Shown in pieces: positions 1 through 8,628 of a DNA stretch of 32,259 bases. Each line of letters starts with the position of its first letter. Position 1 is the stretch's first letter. The notes below the pieces were generated by a model. That model saw only the letters and a program-made list of their open reading frames with translations. It searched no databases and was not told where the DNA came from. Source of the stretch: Nitrospinaceae bacterium. GTDB taxonomy: Bacteria; Nitrospinota; Nitrospinia; Nitrospinales; Nitrospinaceae. The translations under genes were made by a program, and so were the position numbers. The stretch spans positions 1-32,259 of the forward strand of contig JAJDBF010000059.1 of NCBI GenBank assembly GCA_029261535.1, in the 5' to 3' direction.

Positions 1-212
1 AAAACTTCCAACTTTGCCGGGCTTGGACCTGAAAAAAACGAGCCGCACAAAAAAACATCCCGACTCAACACTTCTCACAACCCTTCCGGCAACAGGCCCC
101 TTTCTTGACTACAACTTGTGTAAAGCAAGCTTCCCCATTTACAGAATGGAGATATCCAACGTTGAGAGCTATCCTGCGATGGTTTGTGTAGAGATTGGGG
201 TCCTTGGTGTAT

Positions 213-263
213 TGCCGTCTGAGCGATATGTTTTCAGGGAAATATGTTGTTGACGGCATATCG
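213..263. promoter_or_regulatory. Two interleaved inverted repeats upstream of toxin gene (possible operator)
   Basis: TGCCGTC at 213-219 is matched by GACGGCA at 252-258, and CGATATG at 224-230 is matched by CATATCG at 257-263. The right arms overlap each other and the -35/spacer region of the promoter at 250-278. HigA/XRE antitoxins commonly autorepress by binding palindromes over their own promoter, so an operator role is a reasonable inference. No compact palindrome typical of HigA was found, and chance is possible. Confidence 0.3.
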
Positions 264-278
264 AGTGCGAGGCATAAT
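250..278 (+). promoter_or_regulatory. Sigma70-like promoter of the toxin-antitoxin pair
   Basis: TTGACG at 250-255 and CATAAT at 273-278 are separated by exactly 17 bases, five of six matches to consensus in each box. The expected transcription start, about seven bases past the -10 box, falls on or next to the ATG at 285, so the toxin mRNA may have almost no leader. Confidence 0.55.
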
Positions 279-284
279 AGATCA

Positions 285-659
285 ATGAAATGGGATGTTG
301 AATTCCACGATAAATTTGAACCGGAGTTTGATGATCTCGCGGAAGAGGTGCAGGATGAAATCTATGCACTGGCTAAACTCCTTGAAAGGTTCGGACCTGA
401 ATTAGGCAGGCCCCATGCGGACACTCTCGCAGGGTCGAATCATGCCAACATGAAGGAACTGCGGTTCAAGGCCGAAGATGGTGTCTGGCGTGTTGCGTTT
501 GCCTTTGATCCCATGCGAAAAGCGATTCTGTTGGTGGCTGGGGACAAGTCGGGCGGAAGCGAAAAGCGATTTTATAAAAGACTGATCAAAAAAGCGGATG
601 CGCGCTTTGACGAACACCTCGCGACATGTGAGCCAAAGAATAAGAAAGGGGAAAAGTGA
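285..659 (+). CDS. higB: HigB-like toxin of type II toxin-antitoxin system (RelE/ParE superfamily, phage Gp49-like)
   Basis: The product has 124 residues and resembles the Gp49-like/HigB branch of the RelE/ParE superfamily, whose members are mostly ribosome-dependent mRNA interferases. Family features are visible: a start like MKWDVEF, the segment FGPELGRPHADTL, then NMKELRF, WRVAFAFDP and ILLVAGDKSG, and a basic C-terminal part (FYKRLIKKADARF) that in the family carries the catalytic basic residues. The ATG at 285 was chosen because it matches the usual family N-terminus; an in-frame ATG at 195 would add 30 unrelated residues upstream of the best promoter. There is no good Shine-Dalgarno sequence, only GAGG 12 bases before the ATG. 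Its stop overlaps the antitoxin start (TGATG), so toxin and antitoxin are translationally coupled in toxin-first order, as in higBA loci. Confidence 0.85.
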   Translation: MKWDVEFHDKFEPEFDDLAEEVQDEIYALAKLLERFGPELGRPHADTLAGSNHANMKELRFKAEDGVWRVAFAFDPMRKAILLVAGDKSGGSEKRFYKRLIKKADARFDEHLATCEPKNKKGEK

Positions 660-979
660 TGGGCAAAAGTCTTGATGAAAAGATGAGCAAGGTAAGTAAA
701 AAACGACGGGCCAAGATTAAAAACCGCGTTGATGAACTCATAGCCGAAGAAATGACCATGCGCGACCTACGCAACGCCCTGCATCTTACCCAAAAGACGG
801 TTGCCAAAAAACTGGGTATTAACCAGGATAATGTTTCTCGGCTTGAAGCACGTTCGGATGTATTGCTTTCAACCCTGCAAGCCTATGTGCACTCTTTAGG
901 CGGTGAGCTGTCTCTACGAGCTGAATTCCCAGACAGACCCCCTGTGATTCTTACTGGCATTACATCCATAGACTCATAA
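659..979 (+). CDS. higA: HigA-like antitoxin, XRE-family HTH
   Basis: The 106-residue product has a helix-turn-helix of the XRE/Cro type at about residues 40-65, with the pattern LTQKTVAKKLGINQDNVSRL. A very basic N-terminal stretch (KVSKKRRAKIKNR) precedes it. The C-terminal half, TLQAYVHSLGGELSLRAEFP, is the segment typical of HigA-like antitoxins paired with Gp49-like toxins. The start at 659 overlaps the toxin stop; a GTG three bases upstream at 656 is an equally possible start. It should neutralise the upstream toxin and repress the shared promoter at 250-278. Both roles follow from the family and are not shown here. Confidence 0.85.
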   Translation: MGKSLDEKMSKVSKKRRAKIKNRVDELIAEEMTMRDLRNALHLTQKTVAKKLGINQDNVSRLEARSDVLLSTLQAYVHSLGGELSLRAEFPDRPPVILTGITSIDS

Positions 980-1008
980 AATGCCTGGGTTCCTCTGGTG
1001 CCAGTAGG

Positions 1009-1034
1009 GGGTGGCTCCGTTGAAGAGCCCGCCC
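1009..1034 (+). other. Hairpin downstream of the antitoxin gene
   Basis: GGCTC at 1013-1017 pairs with GAGCC at 1025-1029 around a seven-base loop, and GGG at 1009-1011 can extend it by pairing with CCC at 1032-1034 across a small internal loop. It lies 30 bases after the antitoxin stop. It is followed by A residues rather than T, so it is not a standard intrinsic terminator on the plus strand. It may stabilise the 3' end. Confidence 0.3.
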
Positions 1035-1065
1035 TGAGAAAAAAGGCTGGAAACCCTTATTTATT

Positions 1066-1094
1066 TTGCAACATTGCCCGTATTTTGCTATAAA
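1066..1094 (+). promoter_or_regulatory. Sigma70-like promoter of the ferredoxin gene
   Basis: TTGCAA at 1066-1071 and TATAAA at 1089-1094 are spaced by 17 bases. The expected start near 1101 gives a leader of about 64 bases before the ATG at 1165. It lies beyond the antitoxin gene and so separates the ferredoxin from the toxin-antitoxin unit. Confidence 0.5.
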
Positions 1095-1164
1095 TCTGGC
1101 TGGGAGCTGTTAGCCTGATTGTTAAGGGACGGTCTGATTTATTGCTTGTTTTTGGGGTAGCCAA

Positions 1165-1491
1165 ATGGCAGTTGCGGAAAAAGCAAAGCGAACAGTAAAA
1201 CGAAAGCGCAAACCGAAAATTCTTGCGGTGATCAACGATGCCTGCACAGGCTGTGGGGGATCGCCGATTTGCATAACTGAATGTCCTGTTGATAACTGCA
1301 TGTACGAAGTGGTCAATCCCGACGCGCCAATTTTTAATCGAGTAGAAGTGGACCCGTTGACTTGCATCGGTTGTAAAAAATGCACGTCCAAGGGACCGAT
1401 GGACACGTTTCTGGAGGGTTGTCCCTGGGACGCGATCGATATGTGGCCTTTGGCCAAGTATGAGTCGGAATTAGGAGAGCTTCCATACTGA
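1165..1491 (+). CDS. Two-cluster [4Fe-4S] ferredoxin with basic N-terminus
   Basis: The 108-residue protein has nine cysteines. The first motif is C27-x2-C30-x5-C36-x3-C40-P, followed by an extra C45. The second is C67-x2-C70-x2-C73-x12-C86-P. In two-cluster ferredoxins the first three cysteines of each motif bind one cluster and the fourth binds the other, so two [4Fe-4S] clusters are expected. Both motifs are stretched compared with the standard CxxCxxCxxxCP: five residues separate the second and third cysteines in motif 1, and twelve separate the third and fourth in motif 2. Residues 6-18 are strongly basic. It is probably a soluble one-electron carrier; the partner enzyme cannot be named. 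GGGG nine bases before the ATG may serve as ribosome binding site. It has its own promoter (1066-1094) and terminator (1512-1543). Confidence 0.8.
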   Translation: MAVAEKAKRTVKRKRKPKILAVINDACTGCGGSPICITECPVDNCMYEVVNPDAPIFNRVEVDPLTCIGCKKCTSKGPMDTFLEGCPWDAIDMWPLAKYESELGELPY

Positions 1492-1511
1492 AGTTGGTCC
1501 AACAAATTACT

Positions 1512-1543
1512 AAAACCGCTCCTCGGTCGGGGCGGTTTTTTTT
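1512..1543 (+). terminator. Rho-independent terminator of the ferredoxin gene
   Basis: AAAACCGC at 1512-1519 pairs with GCGGTTTT at 1532-1539, with further T-G, C-G and C-G pairs inside and a six-base loop at 1523-1528. The 3' arm runs into an uninterrupted run of eight T. It sits 20 bases after the ferredoxin stop. The A-rich 5' side also allows partial function for the minus strand. Confidence 0.85.
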
Positions 1544-1604
1544 GGGCATTTTGCCGGGCTTCTCCGTTAAATAGACCTCTGATAAGAAATTATCCACTTT
1601 TCCA

Positions 1605-1633
1605 TTGACTTATGGTGGATTGAACGATATTTT
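1605..1633 (+). promoter_or_regulatory. Candidate promoter in the 354-base gap before the ATP synthase operon
   Basis: The stretch 1492-1845 contains the terminator above and no convincing gene. TTGACT at 1605-1610 and TATTTT at 1628-1633 are spaced by 17 bases. It would give a leader of about 205 bases before atpI. TATAAA at 1773-1778 is another possible -10 box but lacks a matching -35. The ATP synthase promoter should lie in this gap; which motif is used is uncertain. Confidence 0.3.
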
Positions 1634-1845
1634 CGGTCCAATTTACTTGCAGAAATCACCTGAAATTTGGCTGTCGGTGCTGGTTAACGCTCGGTGATGG
1701 ATCGGATAGAGGCAAGGGGTAGGTATTCGTCCTGAAATTTTTATTTTAGGTAATAAAAACAAAGAGTTGCCCTATAAAGTTTCCTGTGGGAGACGAACCC
1801 GGTTAAAATTTTGGCCCCGGCCCGGATAAACCCACCTAAGCCATC

Positions 1846-2127
1846 ATGAAAGCCAACGAAAGTTTCCGGCAAGGCCTTGGTTTTGCTGTTCGTCTCGGTG
1901 TCGAGTTTACGGTATCGACCGGAGTCGGAACATTGATGGGCTACTTTCTGGATGATTGGCTGGATACAAGTCCGTGGTTTTTGGCCATCGGAGTCATATT
2001 TGGCGGGGCCGCCGGATGCCTGGGTGTTTACCGTGCGGCGAATGAGTTAACCCCGCCGCCAGAAGATGAAGACGATCCGGCAAGTTCAGAGCCGCCAAAG
2101 AAAAATTCGGACGATTTAAAATTTTAG
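1846..2127 (+). CDS. atpI: ATP synthase protein I / AtpI-family membrane protein
   Basis: The 93-residue protein has two hydrophobic helices, at about residues 10-34 and 42-65, with GTLMGYFLDDWLDTSPWF between them, as in the AtpI/ATPase_gene1 family. These proteins assist c-ring assembly or Mg uptake for the F1Fo ATP synthase and are usually the first gene of atp operons, as here. The C-terminal 25 residues are charged and proline-rich (PPPEDEDDP). An in-frame stop three codons upstream fixes the ATG at 1846 as the earliest start, although no clear ribosome binding site is present. It is eight bases before the atpB GTG. Confidence 0.85.
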   Translation: MKANESFRQGLGFAVRLGVEFTVSTGVGTLMGYFLDDWLDTSPWFLAIGVIFGGAAGCLGVYRAANELTPPPEDEDDPASSEPPKKNSDDLKF

Positions 2128-2135
2128 GAGTGTGA

Positions 2136-2870
2136 GTGTCCTCAGAAAACCCGCTACACCATTTTGAATTGCATTCCCTGGTTGATTTGCAACTGGGTGG
2201 GCTCGATATTTCGATCAACAAGGCCATCATAGCCATGTGGATTGGGCTGGCAATTGTCTACCTGTTTTTTATGCTGGTGGTCGGCAAGGGGGTGCGGCTG
2301 GTTCCCGGCAAACTGCAAAATCTGGCTGAGATGTCGCTGGAGTTTATTCAGGGGATGGTGGATGAGTTCATTGGCGAGGAGGGTCGGAAGTATTTCCACT
2401 TTGTTGCCGCGCTGTTCTTTTTTGTGCTGGCCTGCAACTTCATCGGTCTCGTTCCCGGTTCCTATACAATGACGAGTCAGATCGTGGTCACGGGGGCTTT
2501 TTCGGTCCTCATTTTTCTCATGACGCTGGTGATTGGTTTCGCCAAGCATGGCCTCCATTTTTTGGGCATTCTGGTGCCGCCGGGTGTGCCAAAAATCATG
2601 ATACCGTTCATGGTGATTGTTGAGACGATCAGCATGATCGCCCGACCGATTTCGCTGTCGGTTCGTTTGTTTGCCAACATGACTGCTGGACACACGGTGC
2701 TGGGTGTTTTGTTTGCCCTGACCCTGTCTGCTCCGATCTGGTTGGGTTGGTTGCCATTTGGGTTTACCGTCATCATCAATGTCCTGGAAATGGCGATTGC
2801 GCTGATTCAGGCTTATATATTTGCAACACTGACTTGCGTGTACATCGGAGATGTTACCAAGTTACACTGA
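2136..2870 (+). CDS. atpB: F1Fo ATP synthase subunit a
   Basis: The 244-residue integral membrane protein forms the proton half-channels next to the c-ring. The key helix has ISLSVRLFANMTAGH, in which Arg177 corresponds to the essential arginine of subunit a. The last helix contains ALIQAYIFATLTCVYI, also a family hallmark, and NFIGLVPG lies at residues 101-108. About five or six hydrophobic segments are visible. The start is GTG at 2136, with TAGGAG five bases upstream overlapping the atpI stop, so initiation is probably coupled to atpI translation. Length is normal for bacterial AtpB. The next gene, atpE, begins 30 bases downstream. Confidence 0.97.
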   Translation: MSSENPLHHFELHSLVDLQLGGLDISINKAIIAMWIGLAIVYLFFMLVVGKGVRLVPGKLQNLAEMSLEFIQGMVDEFIGEEGRKYFHFVAALFFFVLACNFIGLVPGSYTMTSQIVVTGAFSVLIFLMTLVIGFAKHGLHFLGILVPPGVPKIMIPFMVIVETISMIARPISLSVRLFANMTAGHTVLGVLFALTLSAPIWLGWLPFGFTVIINVLEMAIALIQAYIFATLTCVYIGDVTKLH

Positions 2871-2900
2871 TTGAATCCTTAAAGAAGAGGAGAGGATAGG

Positions 2901-3128
2901 ATGGATGCATCAGCAGCTGCGTATTTGGGAATGGGATTGTGTGCTGCCGGGTTTTTTGGCGCCGCTCTCGGGATCGCTCATATTTTTGCGACCACGATTG
3001 AAACTGTAGGCCGTCAGCCCAACGCCGAAGCCCGTGTGGCCAAGTACTGCTGGATCGGGTTTGCCCTGGTGGAAGCCGTCGCGCTTTATGCGCTGGTCCT
3101 GGCGTTTATCTTGATGGGGAAAGCATAA
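2901..3128 (+). CDS. atpE: F1Fo ATP synthase subunit c
   Basis: This 75-residue hairpin of two transmembrane helices is the proton-carrying ring subunit. The polar loop contains the conserved RQP (residues 38-40). The ion-binding carboxylate is Glu58 in FALVEAVALYALV. It is followed by Ala, without the Ser/Thr of sodium-specific rings, so proton coupling is likely. The first helix has G20-x-A22-x-G24-x-A26 where most rings have GxGxGxG, so two glycines of the packing motif are alanine. Cysteines sit at residues 14 and 50. A strong purine-rich ribosome binding site (GAGGAGAGGATAGG) stands just before the ATG, consistent with the high c:a stoichiometry needed. Confidence 0.97.
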   Translation: MDASAAAYLGMGLCAAGFFGAALGIAHIFATTIETVGRQPNAEARVAKYCWIGFALVEAVALYALVLAFILMGKA

Positions 3129-3164
3129 ACAATTGCGGTGGGCTCCCGTTCTGGAGACAACCGA

Positions 3165-3209
3165 ATGTTAACCTCCAACTTAAACGTAAAACAATATGCC
3201 ACAGTTTGA
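3165..3209 (+). other. Possible 14-codon leader ORF overlapping the atpF start
   Basis: ATG at 3165 with GGAG at 3153-3156 eight bases upstream opens a short frame encoding MLTSNLNVKQYATV and stopping at 3207-3209. The atpF ATG at 3196 lies inside it in another frame and has no Shine-Dalgarno sequence of its own. The arrangement is what termination-reinitiation coupling would need. It could equally be a chance ORF. Confidence 0.3.
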
Positions 3210-3711
3210 ACAAGTAGAGGTCTTCACCCCCCTGCTATTCTGGTCTCTTATTTCCTTTGCGATTTTTCTGTTTCTGCTTTGGAAGTTTGCTTTTCCGCCT
3301 ATTTTACAGGCTCTGGAAGAGCGGACCTCTAAAATCAGGACGGATATTCAATCGGCAGAGGACCTGAAAGTTGAAGCGGAAAAACTGAAGCTTGATTTTG
3401 AAGCCCAGTTGAAATCCGCTCACGAAAAGGCGACGACTATCGTCAATCTGGCTCAGGAAGAGGCGCGGAAAATTTCGGAAAAGACCATCAGCGATACACA
3501 GGCGAAATGCCGTCAAATCCAGAAAGACACCGAACATGAAATCTTCACTTCACGCAACCAGTTGATGGGTGAGATTCGTGAGTACATTTCCGTTCTGACG
3601 GTTGCGTCTACGGAGAAAATGTTGCGCCGGACCTTGACGGATGATGACAAAAAGCGTTTGGTTGATGATTCTATTGAAGAAGTTCTGAGTAATATGGAGC
3701 AAAAGGCCTGA
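3196..3711 (+). CDS. atpF: F1Fo ATP synthase subunit b
   Basis: The 171-residue peripheral-stalk subunit has one transmembrane helix at about residues 11-33 (LLFWSLISFAIFLFLLWKF) and then a long charged helix predicted to form the b dimer. Residues around 36-45 (PPILQALEER) match the family. Only one b gene is present between c and delta, so a b homodimer is expected rather than b/b'. The ATG at 3196 has no clear ribosome binding site; the sequence before it holds a short ORF with a good one (3165-3209). The gene is separated from atpE by 67 bases, the second largest gap inside the operon. Confidence 0.95.
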   Translation: MPQFEQVEVFTPLLFWSLISFAIFLFLLWKFAFPPILQALEERTSKIRTDIQSAEDLKVEAEKLKLDFEAQLKSAHEKATTIVNLAQEEARKISEKTISDTQAKCRQIQKDTEHEIFTSRNQLMGEIREYISVLTVASTEKMLRRTLTDDDKKRLVDDSIEEVLSNMEQKA

Positions 3712-3748
3712 TGGTATTGATTCAGGTGTTGGGTGTGGGTGACAAGAC

Positions 3749-4315
3749 ATGATTGAAAATCAGATCGGAAAACGGTTTGCCGAGGCTTTGTCTGATTCCA
3801 TCGCGGAAGACAGTCAGTTGGTTTCTGCCCTGGAATCCCTGACCAGCATTGGTGAGGCCTTTAACCTGGATCCCAACCTGTATCGCTTCTTTATCCATCC
3901 ATCGTTTTCGGATGAGAAAAAAGAGACGATGGCTTTGGAAATGTGTGATCGCACCCAGGCGCCGAAGGAAGTCCGCAAACTAATGACGCTTTTGGTTCAA
4001 AGGCAGAAAATGCCTTTCGTGAAACATATTGCGACCTACTTCCAGGTGTTTGTCGATCAACGCCTGGGACAGATAAGAGTCAAGGTGATATCGGCAAGTC
4101 CTGTTGGGCCGGTCGAGTTGGAGAAACTAAAAACATCGCTGGATCGCCAATTGGGCAAGACGGCCATTATTGAGACCTCGGTAGACGAGAGCTTGATCGG
4201 TGGCATCCGCCTGTTGGTGGGAAGCCGGGTGGTGGACGCCACCATCAAAAACAGGCTGGAGCAATTAAAACGATTGATCCGTAATGAGGAGGCGTTAAGT
4301 GAGCTTGCGAGCTGA
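3749..4315 (+). CDS. atpH: F1Fo ATP synthase subunit delta
   Basis: The 188-residue OSCP/delta subunit joins the peripheral stalk to the top of F1. The N-terminal domain ([16 protein letters not shown] through [17 protein letters not shown]) and the C-terminal signature segment ([26 protein letters not shown]) are both recognisable. Length is slightly above the usual 175-180. Its last 17 bases overlap atpA, so translation is coupled. The GAGGAGG that serves atpA lies inside its final codons. No anomaly was seen. Confidence 0.95.
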   Translation: MIENQIGKRFAEALSDSIAEDSQLVSALESLTSIGEAFNLDPNLYRFFIHPSFSDEKKETMALEMCDRTQAPKEVRKLMTLLVQRQKMPFVKHIATYFQVFVDQRLGQIRVKVISASPVGPVELEKLKTSLDRQLGKTAIIETSVDESLIGGIRLLVGSRVVDATIKNRLEQLKRLIRNEEALSELAS

Positions 4316-5801
4316 TGAGATCAGTTCTCTGATCCAAAAACAAATTGAGGGATTCGACGAGGGAATTGAGCTCAAGGAAACTGGTCGGGTGATTTCGGTC
4401 GGTGACGGTATTGCCCGTATTTATGGCCTGGAAGATGTCATGGCGGGTGAGCTGGTTCTGTTTCCCAATGACTTGTACGGCATGGTGCTGAACCTTGAAG
4501 AGGACAATATTGGTGCTGTCCTCATGGGATTCGACAATCAGGTCAAGGAAGGCGACGAAGTCAAACGGACCGGTCGTATCATGGAAGTACCGGTGGGTAT
4601 GGAACTGGTAGGCCGGGTGGTCAACGGCATCGGTCAGCCCATTGATGGCAAAGGCCCTCTCAATACATCACAAACAGGCCCGATTGAAAGAATCGCTCCC
4701 GGCGTTATTGATCGTAAATCGGTCAACGAACCGATGCAGACCGGAATCAAAGCCATCGATGGAATGATTCCCATCGGTCGTGGTCAGCGCGAGCTCATCA
4801 TCGGCGACCGGCAAACCGGAAAAACTGCTGTCGCCCTTGACACGATCATCAACCAGAAGGGCCAGAATGTTTTCTGCATTTACGTTGCGGTCGGTCAGAA
4901 GCGATCCACAGTAGCGCGTGTTGTAAAAACGCTGGAAGAGCACGATGCCATGAAATACACGGTGGTGGTTGCCGCGACTGCCAGTGACCCGGCACCGATG
5001 CAATTTATCGCGCCTTATGCCGGTTGTGCTATCGGAGAATATTTCCGCGACAATGGTATGCACGCCCTCATTGTTTACGATGACCTGTCCAAACAGGCCG
5101 CCGCTTATCGGCAGTTGTCTCTTTTGTTGAGACGACCTCCCGGTCGCGAAGCGTATCCGGGTGATGTGTTCTATGTTCATTCACGTTTGCTGGAGCGTTC
5201 GGCAAAACTCAGTGATGATTTGGGCGGAGGTTCGATGACCGCGCTTCCCATTATTGAGACGCAGGCGGGTGATGTGTCGGCCTACATTCCGACCAACGTG
5301 ATCTCCATCACCGATGGGCAGATTTATCTTGAGACGGACCTGTTTTATTCCGGTGTCCGTCCTGCCATCAACGTAGGTCTTTCTGTTTCCCGTGTCGGTG
5401 GTGCCGCGCAGATCAAGGGGATGAAGCAGGTTGCCGGTCAGTTGCGTCTCGATCTTGCGCAGTATCGCGAGATGGCGGCTTTCGCGCAATTTGGCAGTGA
5501 CCTTGATCCGGCGACGCAGGCTCAGCTCAGCCGCGGTGAACGTCTTGTTGAACTCCTCAAGCAGGATCAATACAAGCCACTCAGTGTTGTGCAACAGATC
5601 ATCTCCATCTTCACCGGGGTCCGGGGATTGCTCGACGATATTAAAACAAGTGATATCCAGCGGTTTGAAGCGGGATTTCTCAACTTTATGGAAGAAAAAC
5701 ATAAAGACGTTATGGATGCCATTGCTTCTGCAAAAAAGCTGAATGATGACATCGAAGAGAAAATCAAATCAGCCCTTAAAGAATATAAGGAACTGTTCTA
5801 G
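4299..5801 (+). CDS. atpA: F1Fo ATP synthase subunit alpha
   Basis: The 500-residue non-catalytic nucleotide-binding subunit has Walker A GDRQTGKT at residues 169-176 and the arginine finger Arg365 in SVSRVGG, which reaches into the beta active site. The segment [14 protein letters not shown] matches the ATP synthase alpha/beta signature region. The start is GTG at 4299, chosen because GAGGAGG at 4286-4292 is six bases upstream and the N-terminus aligns with the family. It overlaps the end of atpH. Length is normal. atpG follows after three bases. Confidence 0.97.
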   Translation: MSLRADEISSLIQKQIEGFDEGIELKETGRVISVGDGIARIYGLEDVMAGELVLFPNDLYGMVLNLEEDNIGAVLMGFDNQVKEGDEVKRTGRIMEVPVGMELVGRVVNGIGQPIDGKGPLNTSQTGPIERIAPGVIDRKSVNEPMQTGIKAIDGMIPIGRGQRELIIGDRQTGKTAVALDTIINQKGQNVFCIYVAVGQKRSTVARVVKTLEEHDAMKYTVVVAATASDPAPMQFIAPYAGCAIGEYFRDNGMHALIVYDDLSKQAAAYRQLSLLLRRPPGREAYPGDVFYVHSRLLERSAKLSDDLGGGSMTALPIIETQAGDVSAYIPTNVISITDGQIYLETDLFYSGVRPAINVGLSVSRVGGAAQIKGMKQVAGQLRLDLAQYREMAAFAQFGSDLDPATQAQLSRGERLVELLKQDQYKPLSVVQQIISIFTGVRGLLDDIKTSDIQRFEAGFLNFMEEKHKDVMDAIASAKKLNDDIEEKIKSALKEYKELF

Positions 5802-5804
5802 CCC

Positions 5805-8110
<2,306 letters not shown>

Positions 8111-8112
8111 TT

Positions 8113-8523
8113 ATGGCGGACAGCAAACTCAATCTTAGCATCGTCACCCCGGAGCGACACATGGTGACTGATGATGTCGATCAAGTGAATGTGCCCGGTA
8201 CGGAAGGCGACATGGGCATCCTGCTCGATCACTCCCCGTTGATCTCCACACTTAGGCCCGGGCAGTTGTCTTATGAAAAGGATGGCGAAGAAGTCGCTCT
8301 TATCGTTAGCGACGGTTATATTGAGGTCACTAACAACCGAGTGACGGTATTGGCCGAGACTGCCGAATTCCTAAACGACATCGATCACGCCCGTGCTAAA
8401 GAAGCCCGCAAGAAAGCCGAAGACATGATTGCCAAGGGTGGCCTGGAAGAAGAAGAATTGCGTGAAGCGCAAAAGAAACTGTTCCGCGCCTTGGCTCGCC
8501 TCGAATACACCAAAGAAAACTAA
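8113..8523 (+). CDS. atpC: F1Fo ATP synthase subunit epsilon
   Basis: The 136-residue central-stalk subunit has the N-terminal beta-sandwich (NLSIVTPERHM, then VPGTEGDMGILLDHSPLISTL) and the C-terminal helical hairpin rich in Lys/Glu/Ala (about residues 90-136), the part that can inhibit ATP hydrolysis in bacteria. The ATG at 8113 lies two bases after atpD with no separate ribosome binding site. It is the last gene of the operon. The 105 bases after it, before the convergent uvrA, hold only weak hairpins. Confidence 0.95.
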   Translation: MADSKLNLSIVTPERHMVTDDVDQVNVPGTEGDMGILLDHSPLISTLRPGQLSYEKDGEEVALIVSDGYIEVTNNRVTVLAETAEFLNDIDHARAKEARKKAEDMIAKGGLEEEELREAQKKLFRALARLEYTKEN

Positions 8524-8628
8524 TTTCAAAAAAGCTTGAAACCTCGCCCCATCCTCTGGGGAATCCCCTTCGCATATTATCTAAATAAATTCAATCAAAG
8601 TTGGCTCTGATTCTGAGATTTTTCGGCT

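Noticed and set aside
14..253. 79-codon frame at the left edge, plus strand
   Set aside because: Overlaps the toxin promoter, no family features, no ribosome binding site.
195..659. Longer toxin frame starting at 195
   Set aside because: The extra 30 residues do not look like the family and would need a promoter upstream of the good one at 250-278.
8547..8568. Possible terminator between atpC and uvrA (CCCC/GGGG and GGGGAATCCCC hairpins)
   Set aside because: Short stems and no T run close by on either strand; not enough to call a terminator.
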